Both the position numbers and the translations under genes were made by a program. Shown here piece after piece: positions 21,258 through 32,088 of a stretch of DNA of 64,000 bases; position 1 is the first letter of the stretch; every line of letters starts with the position of its first letter. The notes beneath the pieces are model-generated. The model was given only the letters and a program-made list of their open reading frames with translations. It had not been told where the DNA came from and made no database searches. This stretch comes from Siphonodentalium dalli (lineage: Eukaryota > Mollusca > Scaphopoda > Gadilida > Siphonodentaliidae), in the NCBI GenBank assembly GCA_032622095.1, contig CP136064.1, positions 115,930,004-115,994,003 of the forward strand. Reading direction: 5' to 3'.

Positions 21258-22255
21258 CCTTATATTTATATACATTTAGCGAAAAAGCCACTTTTGTAAA
21301 TGTATTTAAATCGAAAAGTTTATCGTGACAAAACCAGCCCAATATATCCCATAGCACCCTTGGCAAAAGTTAACAGGAACAATTTCTCTTTATATTGAAA
21401 CCTGATGATTTATTAAGTCAATCCTGCGCGAGTCCAAATGCGCCCAAAACATTACGCGTTCGTCTTTCCAAAACCTATGACGCGTCGATGTAATTATGAG
21501 GCTGCAGTTATGAGCTGTTGCGCGTTCACCGAGAAATAATTGAAACTAGCCACGTGGGCGCCGACCAATCATAATGCTGGATTTAGTGATAATCACACTT
21601 AGTATGTAAATATATTCAGATAACACTGTCTCATATGATCTATAAATAGACTGCCAAGTACTTAATTCATTATAATCTCAGTAAGAGTTATGTAAATTAA
21701 CATGACTCTGGGATTCCAGGAGTTGAATGTCACAAGGGAATTACAGCTAAAATCATTCGGCAAACCTCACAAGTCTCCATCCCATATATACTGTCATAGG
21801 TCAAGGAGTTCAGCATGATACATGTACAATTCAAATGGCAGATTTCAGTGCAACATGGAGATCGATGAAGTTTGATGATTACGAAAGTTCGAAAGCACAT
21901 TTTAAAGAGTTACTCCCAATTCCACCACTCATCGCATTCAATGAATCCCATCCATCAGTATTTATGAGGACAATGAGATGCATGCATATTCTGCAGAAGA
22001 CAAATTAATATGGCTAGGTAATATACAATCCATTGCGTTCAGTTATTAATTTTTTATTTTTTTTTGGTTTGTTACAGTTACCAATTTAAGTGTTTCCTGA
22101 ACTGTTCTACCTCTTCACTGTTGATATACTCGATCTAACAATTCGATTCAAGATTCGATGTGATTTTGAATCTATTGGTTAAAAATTAAAATACCCGATT
22201 CGCAGGGCACTAGGCAATGAAGACAGACTTTCATGGGTCAGAATAGACTACCTAG
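21258..22255. other. Non-coding stretch
   Basis: Nothing coding recognised. It has a locally CpG-rich patch (21420-21570, several CGCG sites) and, at 22194-22212, CCCGATTCGCAGGGCACTA, a transposon-like end that is the inverse of 17254-17271. Confidence 0.4.
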
Positions 22256-22289
22256 TTGAAGCATTTTTGGATCAACTTGACAAAGTCAA

Positions 22290-22870
22290 GTTTGAGCTAT
22301 TGCCATGGGTTGGCATCCGTCATCTGTGAGTCCATCCATGATTCATCTACAATTTCCTGTAGCACAGTCTACAAGTCGCATATCTCATCCAATCCTTTTG
22401 GAACTTCATATAGATCTTTGAGGTGGCCTCTAAATGGGAGCCATTGATCTTTTCAGAAAGTTGTTGAAAAACATGGCCACCAGCAGCCATCTTTGATTTC
22501 AAATTTGAATATATCGGCACACCCTGCAGCCCACATTTTTTGGAGGACTGTTTTAAAAACTTACAGGCATGTTTAGGATCACCTCTAGATGGGAGCTATA
22601 TATTTTGAATGATTTTCTGTGAAAAACATGGCCATTGGCAGCCATCTTGGATTTTATTCTTCCCATGACTAAATCCTTTGGCATACCCTACAGGCCACAT
22701 CATTCATTCTATCACCACTAAATTTCATATGGAACTTTGGGGTGACCTCTGGATGGGAGCCATAATTTTTTTCAAAATATGTTAAAAAACATGGCCTCCT
22801 CCAACAGCCATCTTGGATCTTGAATTTTAATCCATCAGCACATCCTGCTGCCCGAATTTATTGTTTTGAA
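22290..22870 (+). repeat. ~160-bp degenerate repeat family ('gagctattgccatggg')
   Basis: It begins with TTGAGCTATTGCCATGGG, a common molluscan repeat motif. Three degenerate blocks each contain CTCTAxATGGGAGCCAT, AAAAACATGGCC and CAGCCATCTTGGAT, spaced ~157 and ~165 bp (near 22473, 22630, 22792). A further relative is at 31430-31480. Confidence 0.55.
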
Positions 22871-22874
22871 TATA

Positions 22875-23444
22875 GGCCAAAAAAAAAAAGGTTTTGGTTC
22901 TCAGGCCCTGCCGCATTGAATAAAAAGGGCAGCATTAGGCCTTTTTATTGCAATGCCTGATGTTATGACAAAAAAAACTTACGAAAAAATTAATTTGAAA
23001 AGTAGATTTGAAGTAGATGACTACAATTAAGAAAATGATTAGCTGATCCTCATGCTCTTCTTACAATTAGTCATTGTGAACAACTTACACTAATCGTAAC
23101 TTTATACAATTGAAAGGCACAGGACTAAATTCAGGATCACATATTAGAATGGGGAGGTATCAGTTTTTAGACAACAATAACAGTAGTTAATGTCAGGGGC
23201 ATTATATAATGCTAGGTTATCCCAGTCATACACTGGTAGTACAATGTAATTTTTATATAAGACTAAATGAGTTTATATGCATAACAGTTCCCTCTACATT
23301 TCTGGTTATTACTAGACAGAGGAAGGTATCTTTGTCCATGCTTACTATGCGCAGAAAAAAAATAAAAAATAAAAATAAAACCCTCCCTCATTGATTTGAA
23401 AATAAAATTGCCCGAGAACCAAAACACTTTCTATTTTTTTGGCC
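22875..23444 (+). mobile_element. PIF/Harbinger-like element, copy 1
   Basis: Starts GGCCAAAAAAAAAAAGG with GGTTTTGGTTCTCAGGC just inside, and ends GCCCGAGAACCAAAACA...TTTTTTTGGCC. Flanks are ata and tta (one mismatch from TTA). The paralogous empty site near 28745-28765 confirms insertion. 85% or more of its visible blocks recur in 57718-58402, and in reverse at 30067-30923. No transposase. Confidence 0.75.
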
Positions 23445-23618
23445 TTACAAACATGTTCAGGATCAGCTCTAGATGGGAGCTCTCAAATTTGAATGAATAG
23501 GCACAGTTTGCCATATAAGGTGATGTCAAGGTCGGTTAAAATGGCGATGGTGAGTAAACAAACCAACTTAACATGGATTCGTTCAATGATCATTATGATG
23601 TTTTCTCACGATTTTCAG

Positions 23619-23714
23619 CCATATAATGCAATGCAAAGCAAAGACAAGATTGCAGACGGAGAGGGGTTGCTGAAGGGAGTTACGATGCTGTGTACTCAAG
23701 ATGACGACGAATAA
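23619..23714 (+). pseudogene. Exon-like block, frameshifted copy of 28939-29025
   Basis: Preceded by an acceptor-like tract ending ACGATTTTCAG, it reads PYNAMQSKDKIADGEGL like copy B. It then lacks one base (GGTTGCTGAAGGG against GGTTGACTGAAGGG), so the frame runs past the copy-B stop into LKGVTMLCTQDDDE. Function unknown. Confidence 0.35.
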
Positions 23715-24022
23715 ACATGTAAACAAGTGGATGAATAATGGTATATTGTTCATATTAAAAACATCATGTTCACTACTCTCGAACACTAAACTCCTAATTA
23801 TGATAGCACTGTCATAATATATATAATGTTCCTAATGGTATATAGCCTTACTACGTCCCTAATGGTGAATAGTCAATGTTTGTGTTTGGATATATATGTA
23901 CCGGTATATATATATATAATTTTCTGAATATAACTTGGTAACTAAAACATCAATCGAAATTCACCCACAATCTTCATTTTAAAAATTATTTCATTCATAA
24001 TATGTAACCTCTGATGTACCGA

Positions 24023-24086
24023 GGGACTCACTTGGTTTAGCTGCAAGTATCCTTGTAAGCTACATGGTTCGAATCCATGGGGTTCC
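24023..24086 (+). other. tRNA-like sequence without a full anticodon arm
   Basis: GGGACTC at 24023-24029 can pair with GGGTTCC at 24080-24086 (two G-U pairs). CTTG/CAAG forms a D stem, and CATGG-TTCGAAT-CCATG forms a perfect T arm with a canonical B box (GGTTCGAATCC). Only ~15 bases separate the D and T arms, too few for a normal anticodon arm, so it is not a functional tRNA. A tRNA pseudogene or SINE head is likeliest. A copy lies at 29927-29990. Confidence 0.4.
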
Positions 24087-24320
24087 AATTGACGAGGTTT
24101 TATGCATATTATAGAAATAATTTTCTAGATATGTGTGTTACATGTATATACATGTAATTGGATTTTGTGTCAAAAACTGTTATTAATTAAATTAAATTAA
24201 AATTTGGCCAATCGGTAAAAGCTGATGTTCAACTAATAGGTAAGATTTAATATGTGATGGGCTATTATTGGCTGATTCCGATTATCAAAACATCACTACT
24301 AACTTCCTTATTTTCCACAG

Positions 24321-24415
24321 GAAAATATCCATAATGTCAATGACCCAGCCAATGACTTCAATTGGCAGTGAAGAGGTTAATAACGGTTGCAACATTTATG
24401 GCTCAAAAGGAGAAT
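24321..24415 (+). other. Possible internal exon, unrecognised
   Basis: A 95-bp block with acceptor TTATTTTCCACAG and donor GTAAGT. Only one frame is open: KISIMSMTQPMTSIGSEEV then NNGCNIYGSKGE, leaving one base at each side. Joining its end directly to 25195 or 26284 gives an immediate TAG, so it does not splice to those blocks in their open frame. I do not recognise the peptide. Confidence 0.25.
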
Positions 24416-25194
24416 GTAAGTATTATCCAGGAATGTTTTTTGAAGTGATAAAACTATGAGATAGTGAAAGGCAAAGGGATTTCAATGATCGTGAGTCAAT
24501 GTTCACACAATGCAATGGATCGTTGATGTTCTGCAGCTGTCATTTCTAAGAAGAAAACAGGCCATAAGATCGATTAAAGACATTAGAAAATCCAGAAATA
24601 TTAGGTTATTATTAGATGGAAAAAAAAAACAGATGAGAAAAAACAAAAACAGGCATGTAAAATTCAACTGATATTTAATAGTGATAATTTCAGACAGGCT
24701 GATCATGCTATTACAGAAAACACAATATCGGAACTAGTACTATTGTGAACACTTCCTCAAATCATTGATAAAAAAGTAAATGTTCCTCCATTGGTCACTG
24801 TCTATAATTTGTATGTAAGAACAGCAGTTGCGTGCGTCCAAGTTGCATGTAAAATTTGTCAAAATGACAATGCTACCTGTATATTCACAATTAATCACCA
24901 ACGCAAATTTTTTATATCAATTTAACACTGAGAAATATGATGAATGAATATTTAAAATGACTGCTTCAACTTTTGGAGCATTTTGTATCATTCTCTTGAA
25001 TAATACAGTAATAAATTAATTCCATGTTCATTAACTGGTCTATACGCTGTTGTGTGACAAACCCGCTTTCGAGCAGGCAACAAATCACGAGCAGCCGCAG
25101 TGTAACCTCTTGTTTAAATTGTACTTCATGTTACTATTGTTAATTGCATATCAAAAGAAGTTTCAACTGATTTTAATTTTAAATTAAATTTCAG

Positions 25195-25260
25195 AGTTCC
25201 ATTGATGATTACAAGTATGAAAAGATGACACCACTAAGGCAGCCTTCGATATATGACTGA
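25195..25260 (+). other. Exon-like terminal block, copy 1 (SSIDDYKYEKM...)
   Basis: After an acceptor-like TTTTAAATTAAATTTCAG the open frame reads SSIDDYKYEKMTPLRQPSIY then D and a stop. It is a tandem relative of 26284-26385. The ATTGCATAT...TTTCAACTGATTTTAATTTT intronic sequence upstream is shared, so intron and exon duplicated together. A 15-bp difference inside the frame is in phase, which is what selection on a protein would leave, but one case is weak evidence. Confidence 0.25.
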
Positions 25261-25734
25261 AGAGAGCATGATAAATATTGAATACACCGCTCATAGCAAG
25301 GGAATGCAGACAGTGAATGTAAACTTTGGATGTAAACACCCCAAAATAAGTAAGTTCCCCCAGCATATTACACTGTATCTCAAGAATCATGGCGGCCATT
25401 GTGTCACATTCCATAATCCATTGAAAGATCCATAAATGAGTTGATTATGGCTCAGAAAATACCCAATTAAAAGTTAGCCCATATGTTTATCAGAGGGGGC
25501 TTATGTAAGCACCCCTTTATATACACATTCCAAATATTTTGAGTGGGCAACAAATCCGGTGTCTCACTCAAATGTGGGCAACAATTGTATAGTTTGCATT
25601 CGCCCTTTTGTTTCATTAAAAATTGGGTCCTGTTCGACCCAGGTTTTGTGTTTACACAATAGTAGTAAGCGAGCAGCCGTGATGTGGTGTAACATCTTGT
25701 TTAAATTGTACTTCATGTTTATTATACCGTTACT

Positions 25735-26215
25735 CTCAAAGAGAATGTGGGGTATACTGGATTCATTCCATCCTTCACAACGTCCGGATATCTATCCCTC
25801 TTTTTTTCCTTCTGTCCGGGCAGATGTCTTCACCACCGTTTGACGAATCTCAATGAAATTTGGTATGGATGTTCACTACTATGAGGGCAATCAATTGAGT
25901 GTTCAATCATATTTTTTCAGTTTTCTGTTCTGGTCATCATTTATAAATTTGGAAGTGTTGGTTTTTTGTCTGTATCGCCACCACCATAGCACCAGTTGAC
26001 AGATATCAATGGAATTTGGTATGGATGTTCACTATTATGATGGCAGTCTGTTGAGTGTTCAATCGTTTTGTTCATGTTTTCCATTCTACAGTTATTTATC
26101 TGTGTTTATTTGAAAATGTTAGGGGGTTATTCCCGTTCAAGCAGATATCTCACCCATACTTTGTCAGTTCGAATTTGCCACCATGGTGGTATGCCAACAC
26201 CACCGGTGCAGTCTC
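25735..26215 (+). repeat. Interspersed repeat with ~155-bp internal direct repeat
   Basis: Begins ATTATACCGTTACTCTCAAA. GAATTTGGTATGGATGTTCA followed by CTAxTATGA and TTGAGTGTTCAATC occurs twice, ~155 bp apart (about 25856 and 26011). It sits between the two exon-like copies, so it entered or travelled with the duplication. Confidence 0.55.
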
Positions 26216-26283
26216 TTGTTAATTGCATATAAAGATCAGGTTCAACTGATTTTAATTTTAAATTTTAATTTATGCTCTTTCAG

Positions 26284-26385
26284 AGTTCCGGTGATGACTA
26301 CAAGTGCGAAAAGATGGCACCCATGGAAACGCCACCACTAAGGCAGGCTTCAATTTATGATGGAAGAGAACAAGAAAATTTTTGA
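26284..26385 (+). other. Exon-like terminal block, copy 2 (SSGDDYKCEKM...)
   Basis: After TTTATGCTCTTTCAG the frame reads SSGDDYKCEKMAPMETPPL then RQASIYDGREQENF and a stop at 26383-26385. Tyrosines lie in acidic contexts (DDYK, SIYDG), as in some receptor cytoplasmic tails, but that is only a resemblance. It could be the last exon of an unseen upstream gene or a repeat-borne ORF. Confidence 0.3.
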
Positions 26386-26479
26386 AGGCATGGTCATAGC
26401 AAGGGAATGCAAAGAGTGGTGAGTGCAACTTGGTAAGAGGTCAAATTGGTTATTAACACCCCAAAATAAGTAAGTTCCC

Positions 26480-27295
26480 CTAACACTGTATGAAGTATCC
26501 TGAGGTTGATTTTCAGGAAATTCTACATGTATATTCCGTATCTTGGCACTGCTGTCGACCAAGTATGTGCATGCTTGAGTGATCACTGTATGTGTGGAGA
26601 TAGCGCTCAATTCATGTCACCAAATTGTTAAGAACTGGCCTCAACAGTGAATTTTCTTAAAATGGAAATTTGAAGTAATCTGAAGAGAAAAATTAGTATC
26701 CTTTATAACCAATGTATGTTATAATATTATAATAACATGTGTTTACCCTCACAATATGAGAGATATGTTCGAATTATGTCAACTTTTTTTTTTAAATTGT
26801 AATAACGGTCTGCGGGAAAATATATCAAACATTTTTCATTTTGTATTTAAGTTTTTGGCAGCCATTCGCAAAACTATTTTTGTTAGAATAAATCAACATA
26901 AAGCTAGCGGTACTTAATGTCTGAAAAGATGAAACAATATTGAGTATTTATGTCTGCCAGATTATTGAAAGCGTTGAATAATATTTGTTTTATGTTGTTT
27001 TGGTCCTTTACCCGAGAAAAAAAATAGTCCTGCAAAATGGCTGCCAAAAAACTAAAATATACTGTGAAAAATATTTGATTTATTTACTCGCAGACATTTA
27101 TGATTTCAGATAGACTGAGCGCATACCCTAATTGAGTTCATGGTCTAGATAATGCAATGTGGTTTTTTTTATATTCCCAGTACAACTCGATAGACCTACA
27201 TGAAAAAAAATTCATTTGACTTTTTTAAACCACTTTTTTATATAATTCATATTGTGAGGGTATATTGTGAGTTGTTATATAGAGGATATCCACAC
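26480..27295. other. AT-rich non-coding stretch
   Basis: No gene. A long imperfect inverted relation exists between CTCACAATATGA (26749) and ATTCATATTGTGAGGG (27245-27260), with GCAGACATTTATG/GTCTGCGGG internal matches. This suggests a ~510-bp TIR-bounded repeat, 26745-27262. Confidence 0.35.
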
Positions 27296-27438
27296 TTTTT
27301 CAGTGGATATGGGTTATATCTCATAAGTGATGACAAAACATTGAATTTCCACGAGTGGCTTTAGCCACGAGTGGAAATTCAAATGTTTTGTCATCACGAA
27401 TGAGATTTAACCCATATCCACTGAAAAAGTGTGGATAT
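27296..27438. repeat. 143-bp near-perfect hairpin
   Basis: The left arm ATATCCACACTTTTTCAGTG...GAATTTCCACGAGTGGC is inverted as GCCACGAGTGGAAATTC...CACTGAAAAAGTGTGGATAT. Only a few mismatches and a minimal TTTA loop. Confidence 0.85.
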
Positions 27439-27439
27439 T

Positions 27440-27760
27440 CTGTTTATTATATCCTTTAGTTACTTGCCTGTGGCCCCCCAATGAATGTCAATACATCAGA
27501 AATTTCAAGCTGACACATTACGTCCAAAACAATAGTCCCATATTAAAACACTCAAAAAGTATATATTTTGTATTTATTATATACTTTCGTTACTTGCCGA
27601 TGGCCCCCAATGAATGTCAGTACATGATGTGTTCCGAAATCATTCACTATGAAGTATAACCTGACTACACACACGATGATCCATACGGCGCAATAATACC
27701 AGTGAGATATCGATATCTCACTAGTGGGATATAACTTATATCTCACTGCTAAAACCTTAT
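27440..27760 (+). repeat. ~130-bp direct duplication and short palindrome
   Basis: TTACTTGCCxxTGGCCCCC followed by AATGAATGTCA recurs at about 27460 and 27590. At 27701-27720 GTGAGATATCGATATCTCAC is a perfect 20-bp palindrome, followed by a second GTGGGATATAACTTATATCTCAC inverted pair. Confidence 0.55.
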
Positions 27761-27829
27761 AATTCATGGGCAAGTATATAATAAAATACTGTATCACACA
27801 TTGCTTATAATGCATAATGATTTTTCCCT

Positions 27830-28639
27830 TCAAATTGATTGGAATATAGTGGGTTTTTTTAATTCACGAATGGCGCCTCCTTAAGATTGTAGATAACTTA
27901 TTTAAAGGCTCAAGTCATGTGACGAGTAGCTTAGTTCTGCATTACTTGGAGCAACGTGCCCCCATTGTAACAAGTAGATACTGGATACAATACTACCAAG
28001 TGTCTCTGCCAGACTTTTGCAGTAGATGAGGAATGTTTATTGTCATTATCCTTTTGTAGACATTATCTGCATTCAGTTAGTGTTCATTCAACCATGTATC
28101 TAGTCACTATATCATTACTTATAAGTAGTGATGAGCCGATGATCGGATATGACAATCGGAATCGGCCGCTTATGGCCCGTCGGATGACAATCGGCACTTC
28201 GGTTTCAACATCGGCATTGCCAATTACCTAAATAATAATCAGGTGCTTATTTTTCTTCAATAAATTGTGTCAAATATGACGTTGTTTTATTGAATAAATG
28301 ACCAGTAAACATAAGGAAAGTGTTACCAAACACAAACTTTGATATAAACCGAAAGTACATATCACGTGACACTTAATTACGCAGTTGACTGCACTATTTA
28401 CACGCTTATCCATCTTAAGAATATATCAAGTAACAGTTGTTATATATCGAATGAATTGAAATGATTATGTAAAATAGCTGGGCGAGACCCATTATATATG
28501 GTCTAGTGTGTTTACAACATCCTCATTGTTCACAATTAAGAACTACTATTCAACGTATTAATGACCGCTATTGACAAGTATTCACACTGATATCAGGTCA
28601 GCCAGTGACCTCAAGTGGGCCACACACGAAGCGATGAGA
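27830..28639. other. Non-coding stretch
   Basis: Nothing coding recognised. A cluster of GATCGG/ATCGGC-type hexamers lies at 28134-28222. Confidence 0.4.
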
Positions 28640-28938
28640 GCCATAATTTTTTACAAAATATGTAAAAAAACATAGCCTCCAGCAGCCATCTTGAATTTAG
28701 AATTTTAATCCATCGGCACATCCTATTGCCCGAATTTATTGGGCTATTGTTATGAAAATTTACAAACATGTTCAGGATGACCTCTAGATGGGAGCTCTCA
28801 AATTTTAATGAATACATATAGACACATTTTGCCATATAAGGTGATGTCAAGGTCGTCAAAATGGCGATGGTGACCAAACAAACCAATGTAACATGGACAC
28901 ATTCAATGATCATGACGATGTTTTATCACAATTTTCAG

Positions 28939-29025
28939 TTGTATAATGCAATGCAAAGAAAAGACAAGATTGCAGATGGAGACGGGTTGACTGAAGGGAG
29001 TTACGATGCTGTGTACTCAAGATGA
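28939..29025 (+). other. Exon-like terminal block (LYNAMQRKDKIADGDG...)
   Basis: After TTTTATCACAATTTTCAG the phase-0 frame reads LYNAMQRKDKIADGDGLTEG then SYDAVYSR and stop at 29023-29025. This is the intact counterpart of 23619-23714. Candidate last exon of an unidentified gene; no upstream exon with matching phase was found. Confidence 0.3.
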
Positions 29026-29136
29026 CGACGAATAAAAATAAAAACGAGTGGATGAATAATGGTATATTGTTTGTATTATAACTAATTTCATTGAAGATTT
29101 CATCATGTTCATTACTGTCGAACACTAAACTGCTAA

Positions 29137-29832
29137 TTGTCCCCCGAAAAATTTATTTTTGGGGGACTATAGAAACGGGGTCCGTCCGTCACACTTTTGA
29201 GTACCTTCATGGTGTAATCATCTCCTCCTACAGATTTCATCCCAGAGATTTGAAACTTCAGAATATTGTTGCCCATATATCGAAGATGTGCAACATGTAT
29301 ACAGATGACGGAAAAATTATTTTTTGACGGAGTTATTAACCCTTTTCGACTTAGAATATTTCAACATTTTTTATAATTTTCTGTATGAGGGTACCTTCAT
29401 GGTGTTATCAACTCCTCCTACAGTTTTCATCCTAGAGATTTGTAACTTCAGAATATTGTTGCCCATATATTGAAGATGTGCAACATGTATAAAGATGACG
29501 GAATTTTTTTTTTTTTGACGGAGTTATTAACCCTTTTTGACTTAGAAAATTTCAACATTTTTTATAATTTTCTGTATGAGGGTACCTTCGTGGTGTAATC
29601 AACTCCTCCTACAGTTTTGATTGTAGATATTTGAAACTTCAGTGTATTGTTACCCACATATTGGAGATGTGCAACATGTATATAGATGACGGAATTTTTT
29701 TTTTTTACGGAGTTATTAACCCTTTTCAACTTAGAAAATTTCAACAATTTTTTTTATATTTATTCAACAAAGCGGCATTGACTTGCCACTTTTTCGGGGG
29801 ACACTGTGGTCTGCTGACCTTTTATTATGATA
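29137..29832 (+). mobile_element. Insertion with three ~190-bp internal repeats
   Basis: Absent from copy A, where CTAATT joins directly to ATGATAGCAC. It begins TGTCCCCCGAAAAATTTA and has TTTTCGGGGGACA near its right side (29795-29807), an inverted pair. GTACCTTCATGGTGTAATCA-type starts at 29201, 29391 and 29583 give a ~190-bp period, each with GATGTGCAACATGTATA and TTATTAACCCTTTT. No ORF with a known domain. Confidence 0.65.
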
Positions 29833-29926
29833 GCACAGAATATAACTAAAACATCAAACGAAATTCACCCACAATCTTCAATTTCAAAATTATTTTAGTC
29901 ATAGCATGTAACCTCTTATGTACCCA

Positions 29927-29990
29927 GGGACTCACTTGGTTTAGCTGCAAGTATACTTGTAAGCTACATGGTTCGATTCCATTGGGTTCC
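29927..29990 (+). other. tRNA-like sequence, copy B
   Basis: Duplicate of 24023-24086. The B box reads GGTTCGATTCC, the D stem CTTG/CAAG is intact and the anticodon arm is equally short. It shows that the shortened form predates the duplication. Confidence 0.4.
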
Positions 29991-30066
29991 AACTGACGAG
30001 GTTTTATGCATATTATATAAATAATTTGTTAGATGTGTGTTATATAATTGGATTTTGTGTCAATAA

Positions 30067-30923
30067 GACCAAATGAAAAAAGATATTTGATTCTCAGGCA
30101 ATTGTTTTGGAAAATAAATGGGGGCGCGAGGGTTTTATTTTTATGTTTTATTTTTTTATGCCCACAGACTGGCATAATAAGCGTGGGTTATTATACCTTC
30201 CCAAGTCCAGAAATTGTAAGGAGCACTTTGTAATGAATATAAACTAATATAATCTGATATAAAGAATGATAAATTATGACATTGTACTACCCGTACATCA
30301 TATAGGGATTACCTTGACTGATATATAATATCGATATGATTTTTAATATCGGCACAATCATTTTTAACACCAGATATCAGATTCATATAAAAATATGGTG
30401 CGTAAATACAGTCAAAACAAAGATAAAGTGATCTTCCAAACTATCATAGAAAGTCTTGGTTCACTTATTCCACTGACTAATTAGACTATATGTACCGCAA
30501 TGGATGATCGACAATAAAACTTTTAAAAACATGGCCAATATACACTGATTGTCAAACTGAATTTTTGTTGCATTCCATGTTTGCATTCTCAATTTTTTTT
30601 TTTTTCAATATCAAACTTCCTGCTGACCGCAGATCGAAATGTTCAACAAATTTTACCAATAAACTAGGGGGTTTGGACAGCCTGTGGTGACAATGTACCT
30701 GATAGTTATCATTGCCAACGGTCTTTTGTTGGAAACCAACACATACACTGTTGTATTTAGCTCCTATTTGATATTTGAAACATAAATAATTTCCATGGTA
30801 CAGTTTCCTATTTTCATGTTGCGTGGTTTACAACTACGATGAGATCCAAATTGTAATAAAATGGTCCAATGCAAAAAAAAATATTTCCGATGCGGCTATG
30901 CCTGAGAATCAACACTTTTTGCC
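30067..30923 (-). mobile_element. PIF/Harbinger-like element, copy 2 (reverse)
   Basis: TAA on both sides (30064-30066, 30924-30926). Ends GACCAAATGAAAAAAG and CTTTTTGCC are inverted, with TTGATTCTCAGGCAA / TGCCTGAGAATCAA just inside. Blocks such as GGGTTTTATTTTTATGTTTT match the right part of 57718-58402 in inverse orientation. Longer than the others (857 bp), with unrelated interior. Confidence 0.7.
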
Positions 30924-30983
30924 TAACAGTCATTAATTAAATTATATTAAACTCACAGAAAGCATATCAAATAATATATGATA

Positions 30984-32088
30984 TAATATTCTTTCTGTTT
31001 ATAGCCGTTTTAGCGGAGTTGACTATACCAATCGCCTAGGCTGCCCGTATCCTTAAGATTGCTGTTATTGATATCATGCATCCCTGAATTGACGCATCGG
31101 TGTTCCACAATTTTCTAAGCCATGGATCAATTTGAGTTAGTTTTTTTCTTTTTTATATGCTATTTATGAATGTGTTCCAAAATGTTTTTTAAACTGTTTT
31201 GGGTTTTCTCTTTTCTGAAATGGAAAGATCTTGGAAGGTTCAATTACCACCAATAACGGCTTGTTTTCAGAAAAGTTTTGTGAAGTAGATATATTGCAGA
31301 AATGAGTGAAGAATGTATATCGGATATAGCAATAGTTTGGAGTTGGCTATGTGTTGGAAAATTGTTTGGAAAATATCATGATTAGGATAGCCTGTAGATT
31401 GAAGCTATTTCAAAATTTTCAAATTACTCATTGGTACACCCTACAGGCCACATCCCTCATCTGAATATCACCAGAAATCATGTATATTCAAGGTTCTCCT
31501 GTGCTGCCCATTTCCCTAATAATTACTTGCTTCGTGATTTGCTGCCAGATGAACATCTTTGGATATTAAAGACATATTATGGACTTGTTCGGGTGCGTGG
31601 AATTTATAAGTTAGTACTCAGGCAGAATGTCAATATGGGGAATGTAGCAATCTACTAACATCGCCAAAATTTCGAAGATATCAACCATACCACTCCATAG
31701 AAAACATCGTCGGAACTGCGCCCAATTGTAAATATTTACATCTCGATCCGGGACGCAAATATCGGCGATAATCTAACACAAATGATTTCACCATCGAGAG
31801 CCATTGCATTTAATTAATATATAAGAATGACAATCTGTATCGTCAATTTGGATTGATGATATTAGTAACAAATTACTACTTTGAGGAAGATTATTCTCAA
31901 TTTCTATTTGATCACCCAACCGGAGTATTTCACATAACTTTAAGGCAAATGATATTATGCATATTAAGTGGTTATGAGGTAACTCTTCCAATTTTGTCTC
32001 ATTAATTATCTGTTAAAGATACGGTCTTGGGTACTGCTGTTAAAATATTCACATCCTTTAAAACTGCCATAAACAGAAAGAATATTAA
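30984..32088. mobile_element. ~1.1-kb TIR element
   Basis: The left end AATATTCTTTCTGTTTATAG then CCGTTTTAGCGGA is inverted at 32050-32088 (ACTGCCATAAACAGAAAGAA). The same terminus occurs at 44868-44900. The interior includes a relative of the 22.3-22.9-kb repeat at 31430-31480 and no convincing ORF. Confidence 0.5.

Larger units (their letters stand above)
22755..24180 (+). repeat. Segmental duplication, copy A
   Basis: It aligns in order and orientation with 28640-30065: CAGCCATCTT block, ACAAACATGTTCAGGAT, GGCGATGGTGA, an exon-like block, ACTAAACTxCTAATT, CAATCGAAATTCACCCAC, GGGACTCACTTGGTTTAGCT and GGATTTTGTGTCAA. Copy A alone contains the Harbinger-like insert 22875-23444; copy B alone contains 29137-29832. 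So each copy supplies the empty site of the other's insertion. Confidence 0.75.
28640..30065 (+). repeat. Segmental duplication, copy B
   Basis: Counterpart of 22755-24180, same orientation, 5.9 kb downstream. It lacks the Harbinger-like insert (unfilled site near 28745-28765) and has its own insert at 29137-29832. It ends where another Harbinger-like element (30067) begins. Confidence 0.75.

Noticed and set aside
17254-22212. Treating the two inverted ends as a confirmed 5-kb hAT element
   Set aside because: Flanking octamers (gtgtaaaa and ggcaatga) do not match, so only the similarity of ends can be reported.
24023-24086. Functional tRNA gene
   Set aside because: The T arm and B box are good but the anticodon arm is too short in both duplicated copies.
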